DNA from: Acidobacteria bacterium UBA2999
GTDB lineage: Bacteria; Acidobacteriota; Vicinamibacteria; Vicinamibacterales; UBA2999
Assembly: GCA_002346475.1 (NCBI GenBank)
Contig: DDZV01000044.1
Span: 25,085-89,084, forward strand
Length of the DNA stretch: 64,000 bases
Direction: 5' to 3'
Position 1 is the first letter of the stretch, and the number at the start of each line of letters is the position of its first letter. Positions 28,597-38,022 of this stretch are shown piece after piece. The notes under the pieces were generated by a model that saw only the letters and a program-made list of their open reading frames with translations, was not told where the DNA came from and did no database searches. A program made the position numbers and the translations under genes.

Positions 28597-30308
28597 GACT
28601 CGGCTGGATAGCTTTCTGTGAGTGTCTTTGGTAGAAGGTTGACCAGTGCGGCATTAAGAATGTTTGGATCTCTAGTGGGAAGTTGGATCAATAGCGCACG
28701 GCGCTGACCTGCCTCGAGAGAAACAAAGTCGCCAATTGCTTGTGCTTGTTGAAGAATCCCAAATGAATATGATTCGTTTGGAATAGGCAAATCATTTTCT
28801 GGCTTGGCAGTAATGATAATAAAAAGTCCATTTCTTTTCCCACCTTTATGTAACTGGCCCGTCGAGTGAAGATACCTTGGGCCATAGCCTAGTGTTGTTG
28901 CGTGTCCAGAGATACTGGAGACAGTGGCGCAAAACTTTTTAAGAATTTCTTCGATTTTTATTTCTGACGTTGGGAGGTAGGCAAGTAGTCCTAAATAATC
29001 ATCAGTTGTAAGTAGCTCTAGGAAGTGCCGAGGTTCCTTCTTTTTTAGTTGCTGGCGCGCACTATCACTGAGTAAAAATTTAGCATCTTTGGTGATAGCG
29101 TCTGGTTTTGTTAGGGGAAGTTGCCCAGAGGCACTATAAATATCTAATAGTTTTTTTGTTGTTTTTTTTGATTGCTGAACATTGGGTTCATTGAAGGGGT
29201 TTACACCAAGAAGGAACCCTGCTGTTGCAGTAGCCATTTCCCAGCGAAAGAATTCGCCCCCCAGAGAGTTTGTATTCGGCATTTGTATCTTTAGAATTGG
29301 GCAGGAAGTAGCTTTGAGTCTTGCAACAATCTCTGGATCTGTTTCTTTGTCTGAGAGGTCAATGACCACTGCAGATCTGTCTGTCCCGTAATGTGGAAGC
29401 AGTGAGTCGCTTGTAATCGGCACTATCCCCATATCTTGTTTGCCAGTGCTTTCAGCGATTAGTTGTTCTATCCAAAGACTAAGCGAAGCTAGTCTCTTTG
29501 GAAGAATGAGTGTTAACTTATCTCGTCCAGCCTTGGCAGCAACAGCTATGAATACTCCAAGTGTAAGACCTGGATTGTGTTGTAGTTTTTCATTTCTACA
29601 CGCAGTAGCCATAAGATCTGCCTGATTGAGTATTGTTTCAAGTGGCATTCCTAACAATCCCGCTGGGACGAGTCCAAAGAATGATAAAGCTGAGTACCGA
29701 CCACCAACATCAGACGGATTGATAAAAATTTCTCGAAAATGTTGATCTACTGCGTACCGATGGAGGTCTGTATTCTCGTCTGTTATGGCGATAAATCTAG
29801 ATCCAAGGTCTGTGCAACTTTCTGCTTCGAGACGGTGACGCACTTCCTTAGCGATTAAAGTTGTTTCAATCGTTGTTCCAGACTTACTTGAGATGATAAA
29901 TAGTGATGTAGAAGTTTTTTCAAGAGCTCTGCGGATTTCAACTGGATCAACAGAATCCAGCATGAGAAATTTTGGAGCGTGCTTTGATCGGCCTATTGTC
30001 CGATGCATTACTTCTGCAGCAAGGCTTGAACCACCCATGCCAAGAAGTACGATATCTGAGAAATCTTTGGTCTGGACTTCTTTGGCGAGTTGTTCAATTT
30101 TTTGAACTTGTGGTTTTATCCAGTCAATAATAGAGAGCCATCCAAGACGACTACTAATTTGGGTTTTAATATCAGAGTTCTTACTCCAATCCTCAACACG
30201 TCTCGACCAGAGCGCGTCCACAAAACGAATTTGTTCTAGCATGGCAAATGCGCTATGAACATCTTGCTCAAGCTTTCCCGGGTCAACAGAGCACAAGGAG
30301 GAAGTCAC
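28593..30308 (-). CDS. Phosphoglucose isomerase-like protein (PGI part of transaldolase/PGI type)
   Basis: A 571-residue protein of the SIS-domain glucose-6-phosphate isomerase group. Key blocks are LLGMGGSSLAAEV, ISSKSGTTIET with the phosphate-binding loop, GGRYSALSFFG, and a C-terminal half with HSTGQLHKGG. The closest architecture I know is the C-terminal isomerase part of bifunctional transaldolase/PGI proteins of about 950 residues. The transaldolase half is absent here, so this would be a stand-alone isomerase linking glucose 6-phosphate and fructose 6-phosphate. The start is GTG, with a divergent promoter reaching into tesA. Confidence 0.85.
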   Translation of the reverse strand: MTSSLCSVDPGKLEQDVHSAFAMLEQIRFVDALWSRRVEDWSKNSDIKTQISSRLGWLSIIDWIKPQVQKIEQLAKEVQTKDFSDIVLLGMGGSSLAAEVMHRTIGRSKHAPKFLMLDSVDPVEIRRALEKTSTSLFIISSKSGTTIETTLIAKEVRHRLEAESCTDLGSRFIAITDENTDLHRYAVDQHFREIFINPSDVGGRYSALSFFGLVPAGLLGMPLETILNQADLMATACRNEKLQHNPGLTLGVFIAVAAKAGRDKLTLILPKRLASLSLWIEQLIAESTGKQDMGIVPITSDSLLPHYGTDRSAVVIDLSDKETDPEIVARLKATSCPILKIQMPNTNSLGGEFFRWEMATATAGFLLGVNPFNEPNVQQSKKTTKKLLDIYSASGQLPLTKPDAITKDAKFLLSDSARQQLKKKEPRHFLELLTTDDYLGLLAYLPTSEIKIEEILKKFCATVSSISGHATTLGYGPRYLHSTGQLHKGGKRNGLFIIITAKPENDLPIPNESYSFGILQQAQAIGDFVSLEAGQRRALLIQLPTRDPNILNAALVNLLPKTLTESYPAES

Positions 30309-30320
30309 AATTTACTAGGA

Positions 30321-30350
30321 AGGGTATGAATGACGGTTAACGTATGTCAA
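30321..30350 (-). promoter_or_regulatory. Promoter of the PGI-like gene
   Basis: On the minus strand TTGACA (30350-30345), an 18-base spacer and TACCCT (30326-30321) lie 12 bases before the GTG start. The -35 hexamer overlaps the tesA start codon, so the two divergent genes share their promoter DNA. Confidence 0.4.
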
Positions 30351-31081
30351 ACATGAAAAACTATAACATAATAAAAATCATGCGTTGCTTGTGGGGGGGC
30401 TTACTCGTAGTCTTTTTGGCGTCGTGTTCAAATAGTCAGTTTGATGACAATAAGACACAGCCTGGAAAGACTGTTTTTGAAGGGGTTAATACTGAAGAGC
30501 CTGTTATAGCAATTCAGCAAGAGCGTCCAAGAATTGTTATCCTCGGAGACAGTTTAACTTATGGTTATGGCCTTGACCGTTCAGAATCATATCCGTTTTT
30601 ACTTCAGGAGCGACTTGATCAATCCGGCAATAATTACGAAGTAGTGAATGCAGGTATTTCTGGAGACACTTCGGCCGGAGGTCTTCGAAGACTTAACTGG
30701 GTTCTTGAAGGCGATGTCCGTGTTCTTATTATTGAACTTGGTGCGAATGATGGGTTGCGGGGGCTTCCAGTAGAAGCACTTCGTCATAACTTAAGTGAAA
30801 TTATTGAACGGGCTCAGGAAAAGGGAATAGTTGCAGTGTTAACAGGAATGGAGGCACCACCAAACTATGGGTCTGTATACACGCAAGAGTTTAGAGAGGT
30901 TTACCAAGAATTAGCCCGTACATACAAAGTTCACTTTGTGCCATTTCTTCTAGAAGGCGTTGCAGGGAATCCAGACCTAAATCTTGCTGATGGGATTCAT
31001 CCCAATACTGCTGGAGCACGCATTGTCGAAGAGACGCTGTGGAATACGTTGAAGCCACTTTTGGATGAGCTCTCACAATGA
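30344..31081 (+). CDS. tesA: SGNH/GDSL lipase-esterase, TesA-like lipoprotein
   Basis: A 245-residue arylesterase/thioesterase-I family protein. It has a lipoprotein signal ending in LASC (C28), then the SGNH blocks: GDSLTYGYG with Ser70, NAGISGDTS with Gly, LGANDGLRG with Asn and DGIHPN with the Asp/His pair. It is probably anchored in the periplasmic face of a membrane. The last 4 bases overlap the ABC ATPase gene. TesA next to a YbbA/YbbP-type exporter is a known, widely kept neighbourhood. Confidence 0.88.
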   Translation: MSNMKNYNIIKIMRCLWGGLLVVFLASCSNSQFDDNKTQPGKTVFEGVNTEEPVIAIQQERPRIVILGDSLTYGYGLDRSESYPFLLQERLDQSGNNYEVVNAGISGDTSAGGLRRLNWVLEGDVRVLIIELGANDGLRGLPVEALRHNLSEIIERAQEKGIVAVLTGMEAPPNYGSVYTQEFREVYQELARTYKVHFVPFLLEGVAGNPDLNLADGIHPNTAGARIVEETLWNTLKPLLDELSQ

Positions 31082-31752
31082 TTGAGTTTAGGGCTGTTTC
31101 TAAGATTGTAAGTAGTGGCGGGAGACCTCTTACGATTCTTGACTCGCTTAATTTAGTTGTACCTTCGGGGCAGTCTTTAGCTGTTGTCGGACCTTCGGGA
31201 AGCGGAAAGTCCACTTTGTTAGGACTTTTAGCAGGCCTTGATATACCCACCACAGGAGAAATTCTTATCAATGGTGAGGATATTACAAAGCTTAGTGAAG
31301 ACGATCTGGCAAGACTTCGAAGTAGCACAATTGGTTTCGTGTTTCAGTTCTTTCACTTAGTACCATCTTTAACTGCAATTGAAAATATTTTAGTCCCTAT
31401 GGAAATAGCTAATTTTAGCAATGTTGCTGATCGCGCACATTCTTTGCTCAATCAAGTAGGGCTTACTGGTCGTGCGGCTCACTATCCATCACAGTTGTCA
31501 GGAGGGGAGCAGCAGCGAATTGCAATTGCACGGGCGTTAGCAAATTCACCTTCAATTGTGTTAGCTGATGAACCAACAGGAAATTTAGACTCTGCAACAG
31601 GTCGTTACATCATGGATCTGCTTTTTGAGTTTCATCGTGCACATGAAACAACATTAGTTTTAGTAACACACGATGACGATCTTGCTTCGCGTGCCGATAT
31701 CAAATTGTTGCTTCGAGACGGGAAGTCTGTTGAGGAGACTAAGAGAAAATGA
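31078..31752 (+). CDS. ybbA: ABC transporter ATP-binding protein, YbbA/LolD-like
   Basis: A 224-residue ABC ATPase of the MacB/LolD/YbbA group. The Walker A GPSGSGKST is near 38-46, the signature LSGGEQQRIAIARAL near 141, and Walker B plus switch is VLADEPTGNLD. Such ATPases drive mechanotransmission through FtsX-like permeases. Genes on both sides overlap by 4 bases, so TesA, the ATPase and the permease probably form one unit. The substrate of YbbAP is not established. Confidence 0.9.
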   Translation: MIEFRAVSKIVSSGGRPLTILDSLNLVVPSGQSLAVVGPSGSGKSTLLGLLAGLDIPTTGEILINGEDITKLSEDDLARLRSSTIGFVFQFFHLVPSLTAIENILVPMEIANFSNVADRAHSLLNQVGLTGRAAHYPSQLSGGEQQRIAIARALANSPSIVLADEPTGNLDSATGRYIMDLLFEFHRAHETTLVLVTHDDDLASRADIKLLLRDGKSVEETKRK

Positions 31753-34283
31753 TGTTTGTTGTACTGATGGCGATTAGGGAGTTGAGGTCTTCCTGGCGTC
31801 GATTGGTAATTTTCTTTGCTTGTATCTCCATAGGCGTTGGTTCCATTGTTACGCTTCGCTCGGTTATCCAAAGTGTGAGACATGGACTTGCTAACGAGTC
31901 TCGAACGATGTTAAGCGCAGATTTAGTTATTTCAAGCAATGATCCATTTACAGAAGATGTGCTTAAGCGTGTTGCTCTTGAGGAGAATAACGGACGTATT
32001 AGCCAAAAAATAGAAACTATTGAATTGCCAACAATGGTCAGGCCTGCTGATAAGAATCGTGATATTGCCCGTATGGTTGAGCTTCGTGCTGTGCCGCCGA
32101 AATTTCCACTTTATGGTTCTGTTGAGCTTAAGGATAGTTCGTATCTGCACTCAAGCATGAGAGATCGTGGCGTACTTGTTAAGCCAGAACTGCTAGCACA
32201 GTTAAATATGGATATTGGTGAACCCCTTCTAATTGGGAACGAGACTTTTACAATTCGAGCTGTCATTTCTTCAGAGCCAGGTCGAGACATGGGGGCATTT
32301 AGTCTTGGTTCACGCGTGATGATTGACGTCGAAGATTTGTCAGCAACAGGGCTCCTATCATTTGGTAGTCGTGTGTCGTACCAATTATTACTTCAGGTTC
32401 CAGAACCGCTGGCAGATGAATTATTAGTAGATCTTCAGGAAGCTTTCGCTAATGAATTTGTAAGGATTAGATCTTATCGTCGTGCTGACAATCGTATTGG
32501 AGAGAATTTTCAGCAGGCCGAGAATTACTTAAGCCTGACTGGGCTTGTTATTTTGATTCTTGGAGGCATTGGAGTTTCTAGCGTAACGCGTGTTTTCATT
32601 CAGCAGAAAATTAAGAGTGTTGCAATTTTAAAGTGTGTTGGCGCTACCACCAGTCAAATATTGAGAGTGTACGTAGCACAGATTTTATTTCTTGGAATAG
32701 CTGGAAGCTTTCTTGGAGTCATTCTTGCTGGTCTTATTGTTGAGATGATTCCTTTGCTTGTTGGAGAGGTTTCACAATTTATTGAAATTGACTACGGGCT
32801 GACGTTGTCAGCTGTTTTACAGGGTGTCAGTGTAGGGCTGGTTGTTTCGTTACTTTTTGCTCTCGTGCCTCTGTTGGCACTTCGACAGATTAAGCCCTCA
32901 GTGCTACTTCGACAGGAAGCGTTAGCAAAAAACCGTATCGATTTGGTGCGATTAGTCGCAACTGTTGCTGCAGCTTCTATGTTATTGATTGTGGTTGCTT
33001 GGCAAGCGGGATCTTTTCAAGTCGCATTGATCCTGATAAGTGGGTTTCTTGTGGTTGCGGGGTTGCTTTATACCGCAGGGGTAATTCTTGTTCGTGCGGT
33101 ACAACCCTTTCGTCATACTAGGTCATTCGCACTTCGACATGCTGTGAGGCATATTTCCCGTTCTGGAAGTCAGACAGGCGTAGTGCTTTTAGCAGTAGGT
33201 CTCGGTGTGTTTTTTATTCTTGGTGTTCGGAGTTTGCAGGAAAACTTAGTTGAAAATTTTTCTATGCAGATTGAGGAAGGTGCTCCGGACATGTTTTTAC
33301 TCGACGTACAACAAGACCAGCGTGAGGCGTTAGCTCAATTTATTTCTTATTTTAATGGCAATGATTCTTCTCTAACCTTAGTGCCGGTTCTTCGTGCACG
33401 TGTTGTTGCTGTGCGTGGTCAAGAGGTTAATCTTGATAGTTTTGAGGATGTGAGAGGGCGAGGGTCGCTTTCAAGGGAGTATACAGTTACCTATCGGAGC
33501 ACTCTTGAGGCGAACGAGGAAGTTTCAGAGGGCACATGGTGGGATTCCACACCTGCCGAAGCAGTAGAAGTATCTATTGAAGAGAGTCTACAGGAACGCT
33601 TTGGCATTCAACCAGGCGATCAGATGACGTTTAACATTCTTGGGCGTGATGTTACAGCTCTAGTTTCAAATATCCGTAAAGTAAATTGGGGAGATTTCAG
33701 AACTGGTGGATTTATGTTTGTTTTTCGGCCAGGGCCATTTGAAGAGCTCCCGCACACGTATATTTCAATTGCGCATGGTCCAGGGGACGTAGAAGCACGT
33801 GCAGAATTAGTGTCAGGTTTAGCTAGACAGTTTTCAAATGTTTCAGTTATTGACTTGCGTGAGGTGCTCATTACCGTTCGCAATGTTGTTGAGAGTGTCA
33901 CTATTGGCGTGACGACTGTAGGCCTGGTAGTCCTGCTCAGCGGGGTCCTGATTCTTGTAGGAACTGTGTCTATGACAAAATTTCAACGGATATACGAGTC
34001 TGCGATCTTAAAGACTCTTGGAGGAAGGGCTAAGCTTGTAGCTACCATCTTGTTACTTGAGTATGGAGTAGTTGGTGTAATTGCTGGTGCGATCGGCGCG
34101 ATTGGTGCGATGGGATTTAGTTGGGCGGTCGCATACTTTGTTTTTGAAATGTCCTGGATCTCGAACCCAGCATTGTCAGTGGGTGGCATTGTTTTGACAG
34201 CGATTATTGTGTCTATTACTGGTGTGGTTGCCAGCGCAGATGTCTTAAGACACAAACCGTTGACAACTCTTAGGGCAGAGTAG
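31749..34283 (+). CDS. ybbP: ABC transporter permease, YbbP/FtsX-like
   Basis: An 844-residue permease with two FtsX/MacB-type repeats. An N-terminal helix with a large extracytoplasmic domain (about 40-250) is followed by membrane helices near 265-290, 305-345 and 360-385. A central hydrophobic region at about 400-445 and a second extracytoplasmic domain (about 500-715) follow, and three final helices lie near 725-825. This layout matches YbbP-like proteins of roughly 800 residues. It overlaps the ATPase gene by four bases (ATGA). Confidence 0.88.
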   Translation: MMFVVLMAIRELRSSWRRLVIFFACISIGVGSIVTLRSVIQSVRHGLANESRTMLSADLVISSNDPFTEDVLKRVALEENNGRISQKIETIELPTMVRPADKNRDIARMVELRAVPPKFPLYGSVELKDSSYLHSSMRDRGVLVKPELLAQLNMDIGEPLLIGNETFTIRAVISSEPGRDMGAFSLGSRVMIDVEDLSATGLLSFGSRVSYQLLLQVPEPLADELLVDLQEAFANEFVRIRSYRRADNRIGENFQQAENYLSLTGLVILILGGIGVSSVTRVFIQQKIKSVAILKCVGATTSQILRVYVAQILFLGIAGSFLGVILAGLIVEMIPLLVGEVSQFIEIDYGLTLSAVLQGVSVGLVVSLLFALVPLLALRQIKPSVLLRQEALAKNRIDLVRLVATVAAASMLLIVVAWQAGSFQVALILISGFLVVAGLLYTAGVILVRAVQPFRHTRSFALRHAVRHISRSGSQTGVVLLAVGLGVFFILGVRSLQENLVENFSMQIEEGAPDMFLLDVQQDQREALAQFISYFNGNDSSLTLVPVLRARVVAVRGQEVNLDSFEDVRGRGSLSREYTVTYRSTLEANEEVSEGTWWDSTPAEAVEVSIEESLQERFGIQPGDQMTFNILGRDVTALVSNIRKVNWGDFRTGGFMFVFRPGPFEELPHTYISIAHGPGDVEARAELVSGLARQFSNVSVIDLREVLITVRNVVESVTIGVTTVGLVVLLSGVLILVGTVSMTKFQRIYESAILKTLGGRAKLVATILLLEYGVVGVIAGAIGAIGAMGFSWAVAYFVFEMSWISNPALSVGGIVLTAIIVSITGVVASADVLRHKPLTTLRAE

Positions 34284-34390
34284 ATCACGTAAAACTGCTA
34301 AGGAAATTTTAAGAAAACCCCCTGCCTTGCTCGTGATAGCATTAATAATTGTACTTCTTCTAATAGTTCTTTTATGTGGTGTCTGTATAG

Positions 34391-34726
34391 ATGAATTTTC
34401 AGATTTATCGTGATGAATTGTTACTTAAGAAAACAGAGCTAACTGCAGGTAGTTCTGCAAAGCCTATCCAATCGACTATCGAGAATAACTCTGGCCGACA
34501 AGGAGATATGGCTGATCAAGCGACGGGAAACAATGAAGTTCACATCCATCTTAAGCTAAAGCAGACTGATGCAAAAATTCTTCAAGCAATTGATGAAGCG
34601 CTTCGACGTATTGAAGACGGAACATTTGGCATTTGTCAGGATTGCGGAGAAAAGGTCTCTAGCGCACGCTTAAGAGCCATCCCCTGGACGCGTTCTTGCA
34701 TTGCATGTAAGGAAAAACAGGGTTAG
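34391..34726 (+). CDS. DksA/TraR-type zinc finger protein
   Basis: A 111-residue protein with a disordered polar N terminus, a helix (about 55-75) and the DksA C4 zinc finger C82-x2-C85-x17-C103-x2-C106. The EALRRIEDGTFGIC lead-in is the family hallmark. DksA-type proteins enter the RNA polymerase secondary channel, often with ppGpp. The coiled coil is shorter than in E. coli DksA (151 residues), so this is a compact TraR/YocK-like member. A TTGTAC near 34349 with TTATGT 17 bases later is a possible promoter. Confidence 0.85.
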   Translation: MNFQIYRDELLLKKTELTAGSSAKPIQSTIENNSGRQGDMADQATGNNEVHIHLKLKQTDAKILQAIDEALRRIEDGTFGICQDCGEKVSSARLRAIPWTRSCIACKEKQG

Positions 34727-34750
34727 ATTAATTACTCATTAAATCTTACT

Positions 34751-34812
34751 AAGTGGTTGCACTTGTAGTTCCTTGTTGTCTTTTAGCACGTTAGGCATCA
34801 AGTGGTTGCACT
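34751..34812 (+). repeat. 13-base direct repeat in the dksA-folK gap
   Basis: AAGTGGTTGCACT occurs exactly twice, at 34751-34763 and 34800-34812, 49 bases apart, in the 160-base gap upstream of folK. The inner TTGCAC could act as a -35-like element or the repeat as a regulator site. Confidence 0.5.
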
Positions 34813-34872
34813 GAACTGTTAAGCTGGTCTTTTGTTGTGAATAGCTTCTGTACATGTGTCAATTTCACTAAG

Positions 34873-34878
34873 TAGTAT
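34873..34878 (+). promoter_or_regulatory. -10-like element of folK
   Basis: TAGTAT followed by 8 bases and the folK ATG; no ribosome site lies between. This is the near-leaderless arrangement seen for several genes here. Confidence 0.35.
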
Positions 34879-34886
34879 TTTGTTCC

Positions 34887-35354
34887 ATGCCTTCTATTCC
34901 AGTAGCGGTTGCAATTGGTAGTAATCTTGGGAACCGAGAAAAGATTATGCATGAAGGCCTTTCTCGTCTTGAGGCAATTATCTCAAATATTCAGCTGTCT
35001 CCATTCATTGAAACTGTTCCGAGCGGTGTTGCTAGGCAGCCTTTATTTTTAAATGCTGCATTGACCGGGATGACTGAAGTAGCTGCACCCGTACTTCTCG
35101 AAACCTTGTTAAAGATAGAGGAGGCATGTGGTCGAGAGCGACCTTATTCTGGTGCACCTCGAACACTTGATCTGGATCTTATTTTGTATGGCCAGCTTAT
35201 TATTAACGAGCCTAAGCTTACTGTTCCACATCCAAGATTCAGAAAAAGGTTTTTCGTGCTTGAGCCACTTGCTGAAATTGCTCCAGACTGGGTAGATCCA
35301 GTGACAGGTTTAACAATTAACGAACTTCGCTTAAAACTGCCCCCGTTGTCCTAG
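34887..35354 (+). CDS. folK: 6-hydroxymethyl-7,8-dihydropterin pyrophosphokinase
   Basis: Transfers pyrophosphate from ATP to 6-hydroxymethyl-7,8-dihydropterin in folate synthesis. The 155 residues show AIGSNLGNRE near the start, the signature RPYSGAPRTLDLDLILYG with the two metal-binding aspartates, and VPHPRFRKRFFVLEPL. Length is normal for a stand-alone HPPK. folB and folP are not adjacent. Its 3' end converges on the M14 peptidase gene about 50 bases away. Confidence 0.95.
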   Translation: MPSIPVAVAIGSNLGNREKIMHEGLSRLEAIISNIQLSPFIETVPSGVARQPLFLNAALTGMTEVAAPVLLETLLKIEEACGRERPYSGAPRTLDLDLILYGQLIINEPKLTVPHPRFRKRFFVLEPLAEIAPDWVDPVTGLTINELRLKLPPLS

Positions 35355-35403
35355 CTTTTAAATTTTCCAGTTTGAGCTTCTGTTGAAATTTATCTGGAGA
35401 TAT

Positions 35404-38013
35404 CTATACTGTGCCACTAGCGTAGATAGCATTAAATAACAATTTAAATGTAGCGTGCGATTGCCCACGGTGGTGAGTGTGGAAGCCTAGTAGAATGACA
35501 CGTCCGACACCAACGGCAGCATCAATTACAGCAGGATGGCCTTGCAAGTATTTTTCTCCACTAGCCCAACCACTGAGTAACAAATTTTGTTTTGGATAGC
35601 TGGCAACAACAGCTAATGAAACTTGTTTGGCAAGAGGGTTTATTTTTATTTCATCTGGGTACATTAGTTTGAAGGCCGGGCTCTTGTTAAAAAAGGCGGC
35701 TGTTTGTGCTTGCACACCCCAGCCAAGTGGATGCCTGTTATTAACTGAGACTCGGAGCAAAGTTCCAGGCACATTAAATTGCTTTATCGAAAGTGTGGTA
35801 GCAATATTTCGTACTGGCAGGTCAAAGGCATGAATTGCAAGAGTGCTTGCATTGCCTTGTGCAATGAGAGTGCCCCCGTTAGTAACGAATTTCTTGATTT
35901 GTTCAACTCCTACTGAAGTCATACCGCCCACATATTTTGAGGGCATAGTTCCAGGGGAAAATCCGTGCACAATTTCGTTGTAAGTTGCATCTGGGAGAAT
36001 TAATACATCGAACTCACCACGGAGTTTTCCAGAACGGATTCTTTGGTCTCGTAGTTGAGTGTAAGGAAATTCGTATTGTTCAAGTAGCCAGCGAGTCCAA
36101 CCTTCGTTGCTGGTTTCTCCCCAAGGGCTGTAGACACCTACTCTTGGAAGAGCGAGAGAGGCTAATGCAATATTTGATGTTTGCTTGAGGCCATGAATAC
36201 GAAGACCGAGTTCTTTTGCTAAAGAATCTATTTTTTCGTGAGTTTCATGTGTGTTAACTACAATGAATGTGCCAGCTGGCCAAGTCTTACCGTTTGCTTC
36301 GAACTTTTTGAGCGACCGGAATATTACCTCTTTCATTAGAAGTAGTCTGTTCATAGCAATGAAAGAATTATTAGTCCTGGGATCGATAGCGTAAGCTTTA
36401 CGTCCCGTTCCAAGGATACGTCCGTGCAGGCTGTCAGAGTTTACGACTGGTTCTGTTTTTAAGTTGAGACGTTGAAGGAATTTATCAACCCTGACTCCCA
36501 TTTTAAGATTAAGCGTCCAGCCACTCACGTCATAGGGACTCTGAGTTTTTAGGACTGCGGGCTGTGATTTTTTTGGATAGCTTTGAGGATTCAAAAGGTC
36601 TCGAATATATGGGAGGAAAGGTTGGGATCCTTTGATTACAAATGACCCGGCTTGATAGTTTTTGTTGTTAACTCTGAAGGGTTCTGTCGCACGTTCAATT
36701 TCTACTCCTCCAGTTTGAAGTGTCCGAACCATATGAACAGCAGCGCCAGAGTCCCATTGTTTGACAGGAATCACATAAGTTTCTTTAGCTCCCATCTCCA
36801 TGGAGGTTTTTGCCATTCGGTAGATGTTATAGAGCCAAGATTCCTTTTTTTTTGAACCGATATCTAAAACAGCTATCGATGCACTAACCATGTAGTCGCA
36901 GGAATCTCTCATTGTCCAGGCCCCGCCTTTGTAAGGGAGAGGGTAGTCTGAACTTGGTACGAGTGTTGGTTTACCGTTATGGAAATATTTTGGGAAAGTT
37001 ATCGGATTGTGATTCGTGGGTGTAGCTGAGGCATGGGCAGTTTCCGTCAAAATTCCGATCATGTTGTGAAAATACGGTGCCGTTCGCATACCTCCATTCC
37101 ACCAGGTATTAAAGTTAATACGGGAGATAGCGCCAGACTTTTTCTCGTGCGCCAGACGATGCTGAATAGCTTGACCAATCTTATCAACACCTTCAATAAC
37201 GAGTCTTGGAATGTGGCTGTTTGAAGGTTCAGCAAAGGGAGGAATGAAAATTCTAGCTGGGAACGGTGGTGCCTGGTGGTGATCATAGACAATTTGGGGT
37301 AAAAATTCTTTATAGAGTTGTCTAGCGATATTACGTGTTTCAAGCTGCGTAAACATGAACCAATCACGGTTGTTGTCATGCCCCGCGTACCGTTGGTACG
37401 GCCAGGGCAGTCTCGTTTCCCATGGAGTTCCCATATTAGAGTTGTACCAGTTAGCAACCATGGTTGTTCCATCTGGGTTCATATCTGGGACAAGCACAAA
37501 GATTACGTCTTCACGGATTCTTTTGACTTCCAGGCTTTCACTGGCCGAGATTTTCCAAGCCAGCCATGGTGTGGATTGAACGTTAGCAACTTCTGTTGAG
37601 TGCAATCCAAAATTTATCCAGACGATTGCTTTTCCTTTGCGAGCAAGGTTCCGCGCTTCTTCCTTGCTGAGGGGATTGCCAGAGGCGTTTCTGTTGAGGG
37701 CAAGGGATCGAGAGATATTTTTGTAGTACTCCAGTTGATTGAGGTTTTGTTCAGATGAAATCACAGCTAAGAACTGGGTGCGTCCCTCAGTTGTTCTGCC
37801 TATGTCAAAGAGTTTGACTCGGCCTGTCGAAGCAGACAAGCTTTGAAAGTAGTCAGCAATTTTCTCGTAAGTTGCCAATGAGTAATCAGTGCATGGCGGG
37901 AAGCCTAAAATATTTTCTGGAAGAGGAATCTTGTTGGTGGTGACAGGGGAGGCTACGCCGATGCCAAGCGTCACACATCCTAATACCGTTAACGCGCGAA
38001 TCCAATTTGACAT
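35404..38013 (-). CDS. Secreted M14 family zinc carboxypeptidase-like protein
   Basis: An 869-residue exported protein with a signal peptide (about 1-25). The M14 catalytic domain follows: zinc ligands H138 and E141 in HSTE, a later DHH at 244-246, substrate-binding NNR (214-216) and the general-base glutamate E324 in GILTETAH. The C-terminal 500 residues include a glutamine-amidotransferase-like fold, as in long M14 proteins of Acidobacteriota and Bacteroidota. It probably cleaves peptides in the periplasm or outside the cell. It lies 9 bases downstream of ispH. Confidence 0.85.
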   Translation of the reverse strand: MSNWIRALTVLGCVTLGIGVASPVTTNKIPLPENILGFPPCTDYSLATYEKIADYFQSLSASTGRVKLFDIGRTTEGRTQFLAVISSEQNLNQLEYYKNISRSLALNRNASGNPLSKEEARNLARKGKAIVWINFGLHSTEVANVQSTPWLAWKISASESLEVKRIREDVIFVLVPDMNPDGTTMVANWYNSNMGTPWETRLPWPYQRYAGHDNNRDWFMFTQLETRNIARQLYKEFLPQIVYDHHQAPPFPARIFIPPFAEPSNSHIPRLVIEGVDKIGQAIQHRLAHEKKSGAISRINFNTWWNGGMRTAPYFHNMIGILTETAHASATPTNHNPITFPKYFHNGKPTLVPSSDYPLPYKGGAWTMRDSCDYMVSASIAVLDIGSKKKESWLYNIYRMAKTSMEMGAKETYVIPVKQWDSGAAVHMVRTLQTGGVEIERATEPFRVNNKNYQAGSFVIKGSQPFLPYIRDLLNPQSYPKKSQPAVLKTQSPYDVSGWTLNLKMGVRVDKFLQRLNLKTEPVVNSDSLHGRILGTGRKAYAIDPRTNNSFIAMNRLLLMKEVIFRSLKKFEANGKTWPAGTFIVVNTHETHEKIDSLAKELGLRIHGLKQTSNIALASLALPRVGVYSPWGETSNEGWTRWLLEQYEFPYTQLRDQRIRSGKLRGEFDVLILPDATYNEIVHGFSPGTMPSKYVGGMTSVGVEQIKKFVTNGGTLIAQGNASTLAIHAFDLPVRNIATTLSIKQFNVPGTLLRVSVNNRHPLGWGVQAQTAAFFNKSPAFKLMYPDEIKINPLAKQVSLAVVASYPKQNLLLSGWASGEKYLQGHPAVIDAAVGVGRVILLGFHTHHRGQSHATFKLLFNAIYASGTV

Positions 38014-38022
38014 GAAGTTATG

